A stretch of 64,000 bases of DNA, taken from assembly GCF_000269805.1 (NCBI RefSeq), contig NZ_JH711482.1:460542-524541 (forward strand). The letters run 5' to 3'. The number at the start of each line of letters is the position of its first letter. Within the stretch, counting starts at the first letter, position 1. Source of the DNA: Actinomyces massiliensis 4401292 (lineage in GTDB: Bacteria > Actinomycetota > Actinomycetes > Actinomycetales > Actinomycetaceae). The notes under the pieces are model-generated. The model saw nothing but the letters and a program-made list of their open reading frames with translations. It did not search any database and was not told where the DNA came from. Shown piece by piece: positions 26,367-33,973 of the stretch. Position numbers and translations under genes: made by a program.

Positions 26367-27331
26367 GGGATGCACCGAACGGCACGCTGGTCGTCAATGC
26401 CCTCGGAGGGCGGACAGATCTCCACCAGGTAGGAGTCGCTCAACACGCGTGCGCAAGCATGGTCGGGTGCCAGCCCGATGGCTGAGGCGCCATCGCTCTG
26501 AGAGGTTCGGGACTCTCGAGGGCTCAGTGGGCAGTGGTCAGGAGCCAGACGCACAGCGGCGGTCCCGTGCACGTCGGCGAGGAGCGCCCATGGCGCATCA
26601 TCAGCCCACAGCCACCAGGCCTGATCGGTGGCGCCGATAAGACGCGGTGGCGACACCCAGGAACCGCCGAACCCGAGAAACCCGCCCGTACGTCGCTTAG
26701 GGGCAGTCATGCCCGGCCAGAACCAACGATCAGCCAGGCAGGCTGCGGACAGCGCGGCGGGGTCTCCCGCGAATGCGCATCCGCTGGTCAAGGGAGCCAG
26801 AACGGCGTGCGGACTGCGGGCGAGAATCTGCAGAGCGGTAGCGCGCAGCTGAACGCTGCCGGTTCGCCATGACGCGAGGGCGGCGAGTTCCGTAGCCGCG
26901 ACGGCGGTTCCCCGCGTCGCGGACCGTCCCGGTTCCTCCAGGGCATGCGCCAGGGCGAGCCACATCTTCCAGGCCTCACGCGAGCTGCCGCCGGGAGCGG
27001 TATGGGTGAGAACAGTGACCAGAGCCTCGGGCTCGGTCCGCCATCGGGAGACGAGGTCGAGAGTCCCTGCCAGGCGCCCCCAGACGGGGTCCTCTGCACT
27101 CGGGCGCAATCCGGCCAGCCGGATCAGGGATATGAAGACAGCTTCCACCGCACCGGGGCCGGCGTCCGACACCTGGGAGCCCAGGCGCAGCGCCGTCGGC
27201 TCCAAGTCCGCGAGGCGAGCGAGTACCTCGGTATCCGCGCCCACCGCAGCTGCGCGGTCGGTGCGCGCCTGATGCAGCACCGCATTGGCCGTTTGACGGT
27301 GCCCGGTCAGAAAATCCCTCCACCGGGTCAC
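26363..27331 (-). CDS. Hypothetical protein between MoxR ATPase and VWA genes
   Basis: The 322-residue protein is not recognised. GTG 27331 is preferred because it overlaps the MoxR stop by 4 nt (GTGA) and has GGAG upstream at a suitable distance. The N-terminal half is helical and Ala/Leu/Arg-rich, compatible with a helical-repeat fold. The C-terminal half has Trp-rich beta-like segments (RWFWPGM, AWWLWADDAPWALLADV). No transmembrane segment or catalytic motif is seen. Its fixed place between ATPase and VWA partner suggests a third component of the machine; this is inference. Confidence 0.72.
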   Translation of the reverse strand: MTRWRDFLTGHRQTANAVLHQARTDRAAAVGADTEVLARLADLEPTALRLGSQVSDAGPGAVEAVFISLIRLAGLRPSAEDPVWGRLAGTLDLVSRWRTEPEALVTVLTHTAPGGSSREAWKMWLALAHALEEPGRSATRGTAVAATELAALASWRTGSVQLRATALQILARSPHAVLAPLTSGCAFAGDPAALSAACLADRWFWPGMTAPKRRTGGFLGFGGSWVSPPRLIGATDQAWWLWADDAPWALLADVHGTAAVRLAPDHCPLSPRESRTSQSDGASAIGLAPDHACARVLSDSYLVEICPPSEGIDDQRAVRCIP

Positions 27332-28953
27332 GGGCCGGCTCCAGCGGACGAGCCGGAATCCCATTCCAGCCAGGACATGTAGGCGGAGTAGCGCTGGTGG
27401 GCGTACTTCAGAGCCATGGCATCGTCAGCCACATGGCCATAGAGCTTGCCGCCGTAGCCCAGGGACCGGGCCAGGGACTCGATGCGAGCCAGTCGATGAC
27501 GGACCTCGGCGTGCGTCGCTCCAGTCAGCCCCTGGTGCAGCTCGGCAAGGACCTCCCCCACAGGATCGTCGATATCCAGGCCCGCGGCGTCATAGGCCAG
27601 ACAGGCAGTATCCATGAGCCCGCGCAGCCAGGAGACAGGGTCGTGAACCAGCAGACGGCCCTCATCGGAGGCGAACACCGGGGAGTCGAGATTGGGCTGG
27701 ATCTTGTCGCGCAAGACGAAGGGCAGCACGGCGCGCAGGTCCTCCAGGGCCACATCGCCGTGGCCCCGGAAGAAGGCCATGGCCTTGGCGTAGGTGATGA
27801 CGGCGTTCATGGCCCGCACACTCATGCCGGACAGGGTCTGGTCGGCCAGATCGGTCAGACGGTCCCGGCCCGTGGAGCGGCGCAGGAGCCCGGCCACATC
27901 ACCACCTGTCAGGCGAGCCGTGTCCTTGCTGCGGTACTCCAGCTGAGTGGCCGCGTGCTCGCAGACCTCGAGCTGGGAGGCGAAGAAGGCGAGGCGACGG
28001 AGCACCGCCTGGGGCACGCGCACGGATCGGATCTGAGCGGAGACGGCGTCATGCTCGGCCGCGGAGAAGACCACCTCGGCCGGGACATGCCGTTCAGGGT
28101 GGAAGTCTCCCTCCCGGCGCTGAATGAGCCCGGGCAGAAAACGAGGATTGAAGGGCAACGCCGCCACAGTGATGTCGATACGGTCCCGCAGCGCCTCGAC
28201 CACCTGGTAGGTGCCGCCTCCAGCATCATCATTGGCGGTGAGATACCAGGCGGCATCACCGGTCTCGTAGAGCTGGTCGTAAACCTCGACGTAGCCATCG
28301 GCCAGGACCGTCAGAAGCGCGGACTGCGTACGGGTGGGGATGCGGTTGTACTCGTCAATGATCTTGACACGCATCCCCAGCCAGGAGCGCCACGCCACAT
28401 CGATGTCCGCCAGAGACTCGGCACCCACGAGATCGCGCGGCAATGGCGTTCCGAACATATCCGTCACCGACAGCTGAGGGTGGCCGTGCTGCATGCTGCG
28501 ACGCACCTGCTCAACGGGGTAACCGGCGAGCACGCCCATGAGAATGGCGGAGGTGGTCTTGCCGCGTCCGGGTCCTCCGATGAGCAGACAGCGGCCGCGC
28601 ACCGCGAAGGTGAGCAGGGGCATGAGAACGAAGGAGGAGTATGACGGGGCGGTGGGCAGGTGAAGAGCGGCGCCGGTCTCCCCCAGATTCACAGTGGTGT
28701 CGGGCGCCCCATCCCCCATTTCGAATTCGATGTCGTAGTGCGGACTGATGATGGCCTCGTTGACCATCCAGTAGTAGGCGCGACGCAGTTTCTCATCCAG
28801 TGCCGTGCTCGTATTCGCAGTGCCAAGGGGCGCCGCGGAGGGGAAGACATCTGCGACGTCCAGGGAACCCGGGGCCGGCCCCACCGGCCTGGCGGGCTCC
28901 AGCCCGGAGGCACGGGGATCCGTGGGACTTGAGGGAACGTATCCGTAACCCAT
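27328..28953 (-). CDS. MoxR-family AAA+ ATPase
   Basis: The 541-residue protein has Walker A GGPGRGKTTSAILMG (about 121-135), the Walker B region VKIIDEYNRIP and sensor-1-like YLTANDDAGGGTYQ. These fit the MoxR branch, but with Glu-Tyr-Asn replacing the usual DEINR. A helical lid and a C-terminal extension of about 200 residues follow. MoxR ATPases work with VWA proteins to remodel or mature other proteins. ATG 28953 is chosen over GTG 28959: it forms TGATG with the nadR stop and has GAGGAG 5 nt upstream. Confidence 0.88.
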   Translation of the reverse strand: MGYGYVPSSPTDPRASGLEPARPVGPAPGSLDVADVFPSAAPLGTANTSTALDEKLRRAYYWMVNEAIISPHYDIEFEMGDGAPDTTVNLGETGAALHLPTAPSYSSFVLMPLLTFAVRGRCLLIGGPGRGKTTSAILMGVLAGYPVEQVRRSMQHGHPQLSVTDMFGTPLPRDLVGAESLADIDVAWRSWLGMRVKIIDEYNRIPTRTQSALLTVLADGYVEVYDQLYETGDAAWYLTANDDAGGGTYQVVEALRDRIDITVAALPFNPRFLPGLIQRREGDFHPERHVPAEVVFSAAEHDAVSAQIRSVRVPQAVLRRLAFFASQLEVCEHAATQLEYRSKDTARLTGGDVAGLLRRSTGRDRLTDLADQTLSGMSVRAMNAVITYAKAMAFFRGHGDVALEDLRAVLPFVLRDKIQPNLDSPVFASDEGRLLVHDPVSWLRGLMDTACLAYDAAGLDIDDPVGEVLAELHQGLTGATHAEVRHRLARIESLARSLGYGGKLYGHVADDAMALKYAHQRYSAYMSWLEWDSGSSAGAGP

Positions 28954-30119
28954 CAGCACTCCTCAAGGGCATCGGTGAGGACGTCGTCGTGCGGCCCGGC
29001 CGCGGTCTTCTCACGCTCGGCGCCGACGCGCAGCCCATCGCTCATCGTGCTGGCGCCGACATGAGCCTCCGACAACGGCGGGCTCATGGGCCTGGGCTCG
29101 GCTGCAAGCTCGTCGATGAGGGCGATGGCTTCAGCCATGCGCTCCTCGTGGCTGCCCTGCAATTCCACCCAGGGCACGGGACCGGCCGCAAGAGTCCGGC
29201 GGAAGGACTCCTGCATGTCGTGGCGGATGTGCTCGCCATCGCGCAATCCGTCCTGGACGAAGGGGATCTCGTCCCCGGTGAGCAGATAGAGATCCGGGCG
29301 ACGGGAAGCGGCCAGAGCCTCCACGCTGGCGGAACGACTGCCCATATACCGCTCATGCCATAGAGAGGTGGCCAGGACATCGGTGTCGGTGATGAGGAGA
29401 GGACGAGCGGTGAGTGCAGCGGCCTCGTCCTCCCACTGGGCCTGGACGCGGGCCACAAGATCGAATTCGACGCTGGCCCAGGCGGCATCCAGGCCTCCAG
29501 GGCGCTGCCGGCTCCACTGGCGTCCGAACTCGGGCACCTGCGGCAGGCGATAGTGGTCGCTCAAAGCGCGGGCGAGGGTCGTCGTGCCGGTGGACTCGGC
29601 GCCCACCACCGCGACGCGCCGTACGAACCACGCGCGTACGGGGGCGGGCAGCGCCCACCAATAACGAGCCGGGTCGGACCGTATCCGCCTCCCCGACACC
29701 GGCAGGGCCTGCCGGCCCGGATCGACCTGCAGCCATGAGGCGCCCAGCCGGGAGGCGAGCTCGGCCCCGTAACTGTCCGACGTCGCCACGGCGTCAACAG
29801 GGCCGTCGGCGGGGTCGAGGAGGGAGAGCATGACCGCCGTATGAGCCTGCCACGCCGTGGGGGACGCATAGTCCACCGGCTCGTCGTCGACGCCGGTGAC
29901 TACCCGGGCGCTGGGCAGGCAGACGCGCAGCCAGTCGGCGCGGAGCTCACCGGAGACGGATTCAGCACTGGAAGCCAGAACCTCAACGGTGACGCGTTCA
30001 CAACAGGCCAGGGCTTGGCGGATGAGGGACAGGTGCCCCGCATGAGGCGGATAGAACTTGCCGATGACAAGTCCGTGACGGTAGCGGGGAGCCGGGACGG
30101 CTGCCGGCTGCGCGCTCAC
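28953..30119 (-). CDS. nadR: NadR-like bifunctional NMN adenylyltransferase / ribosylnicotinamide kinase
   Basis: The 388-residue protein has an N-terminal nucleotidyltransferase domain with GKFYPPHAGH (HxGH motif) and VSGRRIRSDP (about 147-156), then a P-loop kinase domain from about residue 170. The kinase loop reads GAESTGTTTLARAL, with Thr in place of the Walker A lysine. With PnuC directly upstream (ATGA overlap), the pair should take up nicotinamide riboside, phosphorylate it and convert NMN to NAD. The Lys-to-Thr change could weaken the kinase or be a lineage variant. An Ala/Glu/Arg-rich C-terminal tail (about 330-388) is unusual. Confidence 0.88.
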   Translation of the reverse strand: MSAQPAAVPAPRYRHGLVIGKFYPPHAGHLSLIRQALACCERVTVEVLASSAESVSGELRADWLRVCLPSARVVTGVDDEPVDYASPTAWQAHTAVMLSLLDPADGPVDAVATSDSYGAELASRLGASWLQVDPGRQALPVSGRRIRSDPARYWWALPAPVRAWFVRRVAVVGAESTGTTTLARALSDHYRLPQVPEFGRQWSRQRPGGLDAAWASVEFDLVARVQAQWEDEAAALTARPLLITDTDVLATSLWHERYMGSRSASVEALAASRRPDLYLLTGDEIPFVQDGLRDGEHIRHDMQESFRRTLAAGPVPWVELQGSHEERMAEAIALIDELAAEPRPMSPPLSEAHVGASTMSDGLRVGAEREKTAAGPHDDVLTDALEEC

Positions 30120-30760
30120 GACTCGTGCTCCTCGACCAGCCTCGAGACGGGCGCCGGCGCATCGGGATCGTCCGGATCTGCCGCTCCCTCCTCACGACGA
30201 CGCAGCTCACGCCGCCAATCGCGCACCCCGACCAGGCACAGGGTGAGGAAGAGGACGTAAAGGAGCGCCGTCATCCACAGCCCCGTGCTGAGATGCATGA
30301 CGATGGTGAGAACATCGGTGAAGATCCAGAAGTACCAGTTGGCGATCCATTTGCGTCCCAGGGCGAACTGGGCGGCCACCGACGTGGCGGTCGTAACGCC
30401 GTCGAGCACGGGCGACGCCGAATCGCCGGTCCATCTCAGGATTTCTACAAGCACCGCAGCGCCCAGCGCCGTCAGCACGAGCAGTGCGGGAAGGGCGAGG
30501 CGCGCGGGCTTGTGAATCCGCAAAGGACCATCGCCGTGGTTCCCGCGCAGCCACCACCACCAGCCCATGAGGCCGAGCACTGCGAAGAGCACCTGCAGCA
30601 GGGCATTGGCATACAGGGCGTTGCGCCAGAACAGGATGAGAAAAACGACGTTGTTGGCAAGCCCCACGAGGAAGTTCCACACATTCTGCCGCACTGCGAG
30701 CCACACGCAGGAGGCGCCAGTGAGGACGCCGAAAACCTGCACCCAGTCGATCGTCGCCAT
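30116..30760 (-). CDS. pnuC: PnuC nicotinamide riboside transporter, first gene of the operon
   Basis: The 214-residue protein has about seven hydrophobic segments and PnuC hallmarks: SVWLAVRQNVWNF-like start, LANNVVFLILFWRNALYANALLQ, LMGWWWWLRG and WIANWYFWIFTDVLTIVMH. PnuC imports nicotinamide riboside by facilitated diffusion driven by intracellular phosphorylation. The charged C-terminal tail overlaps nadR by 4 nt. The promoter for the operon should lie in 30761-30786, next to the sigA terminator. Confidence 0.92.
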   Translation of the reverse strand: MATIDWVQVFGVLTGASCVWLAVRQNVWNFLVGLANNVVFLILFWRNALYANALLQVLFAVLGLMGWWWWLRGNHGDGPLRIHKPARLALPALLVLTALGAAVLVEILRWTGDSASPVLDGVTTATSVAAQFALGRKWIANWYFWIFTDVLTIVMHLSTGLWMTALLYVLFLTLCLVGVRDWRRELRRREEGAADPDDPDAPAPVSRLVEEHES

Positions 30761-30786
30761 GAACGCATACTACCGATCCGCGAAAC

Positions 30787-30820
30787 GGCGGCCCCGGGAC
30801 ACCAGGGTCCCGGAGCCGCC
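30787..30820 (-). terminator. Intrinsic-type hairpin between sigA and pnuC
   Basis: Arms at 30787-30800 and 30807-30820 pair over 14 bp with one mismatch around ACCAGG. The hairpin lies downstream of the sigA stop and upstream of pnuC, so it probably ends sigA transcripts. A short GTTTC follows on the minus strand. Confidence 0.65.
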
Positions 30821-30851
30821 GGACTCCTCGGGCGCGAGCGCCCGCCGATCA

Positions 30852-30869
30852 GTCAGTCCAGTCAGTCCA
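30852..30869. repeat. 9-bp tandem repeat (2 copies) spanning the sigA stop codon
   Basis: Two exact GTCAGTCCA units straddle the sigA stop codon (30862-30864). Confidence 0.7.
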
Positions 30870-32508
30870 GATAGTCGCGCAGTACCTGGCTGCGAGAGGG
30901 GTGGCGCAGTTTGGACATGGTCTTGGACTCGATCTGGCGGATGCGTTCGCGAGTCACCCCATAGACCTTGCCGATCTCGTCCAGTGTCTTGGGCTGGCCG
31001 TCAGTCAAGCCGAAGCGCATCGAGACGACGCCCGCCTCGCGCTCCGAGAGCGTATCGAGCACGGCGTGCAGCTGCTCCTGCAGAAGCGTGAAGCTCACGG
31101 CATCCGCCGGAACAACGGCTTCGGAGTCCTCGATGAGGTCGCCGAACTCGGAATCGCCATCCTCGCCCAGGGGTGTGTGCAGAGAAATCGGCTCGCGTCC
31201 GTACTTCTGGACCTCGACGACCTTCTCCGGAGTCATGTCCAGTTCGACTGCCAGCTCTTCCGGCGTGGGTTCACGGCCCAGGTCCTGGAGCATCTGACGC
31301 TGCACACGCGCCAACTTGTTGATGACCTCGACCATGTGGACGGGAATACGAATCGTACGGGCCTGGTCCGCCATGGCCCGGGTGATGGCCTGACGGATCC
31401 ACCAGGTGGCATAGGTCGAGAACTTGTAGCCCTTGGTGTAGTCGAACTTCTCCACCGCGCGGATCAGGCCCAGGTTGCCCTCTTGAATGAGGTCGAGGAA
31501 GAGCATGCCGCGCCCCGTGTAGCGCTTGGCCAGCGAGACCACCAGGCGCAGGTTGGCCTCTAGCAGGTGATTCTTGGCGCGCTGGCCGTCCTGGGCGATC
31601 CAGTGCAGCTCACGGCGGTATTTGGCCTCAAGGTCATTGCCCTGCGCCCCCAGCAAGTGCTCGGCGTACAGGCCGGCCTCAATGCGCTTGGCGAGCTCGA
31701 CCTCCTGGGCGGCGTTGAGCAGCGCCACCTTGCCGATCTGCTTGAGGTAGTCCTTGACCGGATCCGCGGTGGCCCCGGCGGTCACCACCTTCTGCGCCGG
31801 CTCATCGGCCTCGTCGGAGTCGGAGACCGTGAAGGAGCCGTCCTTGTCCTTGTCAGAACGGGACTTCCTCCCGGATCTCTTGCCCGCCGCCTTCTCGGCC
31901 TGCTCACGTCTGATGCGATCGAGTTCGCCGGTCAGGGCCGCGATGGAGGGCTGCATCTTGATGCCCTTGATGATCCAGCCGCGGAAGATGAAGCCGTTGC
32001 TCGTCAGGAACTCGCGGGCGACAACAGGATGCTCCTCCTCGGGGATCACGAAGCGGGGCACAGGACCATGGCCGTAGGGGGCCAGGGTGATCGGCTCCTC
32101 AAGCGTGCCATTGCCCGCCAGTTCGAGCCCCTCGACGGTGGTGCGGCTGCGCACGTAGAGGGTTGCGCCAGGTGCGAGCCTGACGCCCTTGAGAGCCGCA
32201 GCGGTGTTGAAGGGATTGCGCTTGGTGCCGTCGCCGTTCTCCTTCAGGCTCACATCGAGGTAGTAGTCCCGCAGCTCGGGAAGAGGCTCATCGTCATCCT
32301 GCGCTTCAGAGTCATCCGGCTCATCGGCAGTGACGCCGTCCTCACCCTCCTCCGTGTCATCGACGTCATCCGAGTCCTCGTCCTCGTAGTCGTCGTCCTC
32401 GGTGTCGTCATCGAGATCGTCGAAATCGAGATCATCGCTGTCCTCGGGAGTCTCGTCAATGTCATCAGCGCGCTGTGAGCGCTTCCGCGTAGCTGTGGAA
32501 GAAGGCAC
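30862..32508 (-). CDS. sigA: Primary sigma factor SigA/HrdB with an atypical N-terminal insertion
   Basis: The 548-residue protein contains sigma regions 1.2 to 4.2. Region 1.2 begins near [21 protein letters not shown] (about 249), region 2 has [19 protein letters not shown], and region 4.2 ends [19 protein letters not shown]. It directs RNA polymerase to housekeeping promoters. Residues 14-77 are extremely acidic. Residues about 80-155, possibly to 185, resemble a beta-helix protein: [35 protein letters not shown] and [18 protein letters not shown] know of no primary sigma factor with this segment. GTG 32508 is supported by AAAGGA 5 nt upstream. Confidence 0.95.
   Translation of the reverse strand: MPSSTATRKRSQRADDIDETPEDSDDLDFDDLDDDTEDDDYEDEDSDDVDDTEEGEDGVTADEPDDSEAQDDDEPLPELRDYYLDVSLKENGDGTKRNPFNTAAALKGVRLAPGATLYVRSRTTVEGLELAGNGTLEEPITLAPYGHGPVPRFVIPEEEHPVVAREFLTSNGFIFRGWIIKGIKMQPSIAALTGELDRIRREQAEKAAGKRSGRKSRSDKDKDGSFTVSDSDEADEPAQKVVTAGATADPVKDYLKQIGKVALLNAAQEVELAKRIEAGLYAEHLLGAQGNDLEAKYRRELHWIAQDGQRAKNHLLEANLRLVVSLAKRYTGRGMLFLDLIQEGNLGLIRAVEKFDYTKGYKFSTYATWWIRQAITRAMADQARTIRIPVHMVEVINKLARVQRQMLQDLGREPTPEELAVELDMTPEKVVEVQKYGREPISLHTPLGEDGDSEFGDLIEDSEAVVPADAVSFTLLQEQLHAVLDTLSEREAGVVSMRFGLTDGQPKTLDEIGKVYGVTRERIRQIESKTMSKLRHPSRSQVLRDYLD
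31954..32271 (-). other. Beta-helix-like segment inside sigA
   Basis: This stretch encodes residues about 80-185 of SigA. The pattern of Tyr-Tyr start, NGDGT turn, [27 protein letters not shown] and [10 protein letters not shown] is the usual entry sequence of right-handed parallel beta-helix enzymes (pectate-lyase-like). The following [13 protein letters not shown] could be the first full rung. No catalytic residues are recognisable. The identification is by eye and needs profile searching. Confidence 0.55.
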
Positions 32509-32729
32509 GGAGTTCCTTTCGCGTGGGCGGACTGATCAGGATGGGGCGAGCGCCGGTCGGGTCGGTGACGCACTGACACGCTGGCGCACGTTGGTGGCCG
32601 ACGCAGCAGGCAACCCTCCAACTATAGCGTTTATTCCCACCGCCATCGCAGCGGCATCAGGGACCCCGCCCGCAGCTCCGCCGAGCTCGGCCGGGTTCGG
32701 CCGGGCTCCGCCCAGTTACGCTGATCACC

Positions 32730-33887
32730 ATGAATGGTCTCTCCCCTTCCCTTCGGGCGGTGCGCGCCGCTGTCGGCATCAGGCTCGTTCAGGTGATAGA
32801 CACTCATCGAGGCCGATGGGCCGACTTGAGCCCCGCCTCCGACGAACTGTTCGATACGGCCGATGCTCTCGTATCCTCGGGCAAGCGGATGCGTGCAGTG
32901 CTCGGCGCCGTCGGTCTCGCGCTGGGCACGCCCGGTGCGCAACCGCATAAGCGGAACCGGCTCATGACTGGCACCACCGCCTCTCACCTCGGAGCGGCGC
33001 TCGAGTTCTATCAGGCCAGCGCCTTGGTTCACGACGATGTCATCGATGCGGCCTTCACCCGTCGCGGACTGCCCACGGCGCATCGCCAATACACCGCCCA
33101 GCACGCCTCTTCGGGCTGGCGCGGTGACGCGACAACCTACGGGAACAGCGCGGCAGTGCTGCTGGGCGACCTGCTCATGTCGCTCGCCAGTGCCGAGATG
33201 GGCGCCGCCGTCAGACCGCTCGCCGAGAGTGCCCAAGCCGCGTCCGTCCGCGATGCCTTCGACGCCATGACCGCGGAAGTCGCCGTCGGACAGTTCCTTG
33301 ATGTGCGCAGCGAGGTGAGCGCCCTTCCCGCCCCCGAGGTTGATGCCGCTGCCGCAGGGCAGGCGATGCTCGACTCGGCGCTGGCCGTGGTGCGGCACAA
33401 GTCCGCCCGCTACTCGGTCATGCACCCGCTGCTCATCGGCGCGCTTCTGGGAGGCGTCACGACGGACAGCTCTCTCTACGCGGCACTGCGGGTGTTCGGC
33501 GAGGAGATCGGCATCGCATTCCAGCTGCGCGACGACGTTCTCGGCGTCTACGGAGACCCCGATCTGACCGGCAAACCGGCGGGTGATGACCTGCGCGAGG
33601 GCAAGCGGACGGTCCTGCTGGCCATGGCATGGCAACGGACAACCCAAAGCGGCCGGGCCCTGCTATCCCGTGTTCTGGCGAATCAAGATGCCTCTCCCAG
33701 TCTGATCGCCGCCGCAGCCGATCTGATCCGCGACTGCGGTGCCCTGGCCGCGCACGAGGAGAAGATCCTGACCCACACCCAGGCCGGCATCAGCGCTCTG
33801 GGCACTATTCCCCTGGAGGCGCTCGACGAGGCCGGTCGCACTGATCTTCTGGCTCTGTCCCAGGCCCTGACAGCGCGCAACGCCTGA
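32730..33887 (+). CDS. Polyprenyl diphosphate synthase
   Basis: The 385-residue trans-isoprenyl synthase has the first aspartate-rich motif DDVID (102-106) after VH, and the second LRDDVLGVYGDPD (about 266-278) followed by GKPAGDDLREGKRT. These bind the allylic and isopentenyl diphosphates through Mg2+. Product length cannot be read reliably. The order prenyl synthase - PASTA kinase - class II DAHP synthase matches idsA2-pknL-aroG in M. tuberculosis. It is divergent from sigA. Confidence 0.92.
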   Translation: MNGLSPSLRAVRAAVGIRLVQVIDTHRGRWADLSPASDELFDTADALVSSGKRMRAVLGAVGLALGTPGAQPHKRNRLMTGTTASHLGAALEFYQASALVHDDVIDAAFTRRGLPTAHRQYTAQHASSGWRGDATTYGNSAAVLLGDLLMSLASAEMGAAVRPLAESAQAASVRDAFDAMTAEVAVGQFLDVRSEVSALPAPEVDAAAAGQAMLDSALAVVRHKSARYSVMHPLLIGALLGGVTTDSSLYAALRVFGEEIGIAFQLRDDVLGVYGDPDLTGKPAGDDLREGKRTVLLAMAWQRTTQSGRALLSRVLANQDASPSLIAAAADLIRDCGALAAHEEKILTHTQAGISALGTIPLEALDEAGRTDLLALSQALTARNA

Positions 33888-33973
33888 GGCTCAATCCTCG
33901 AAAGAGGTCACTTCACGCGGAGCCGGCCCGCCAGTCGGTCTACCGTGTCCGATCTGCGCCGTAGAATCTGGTT

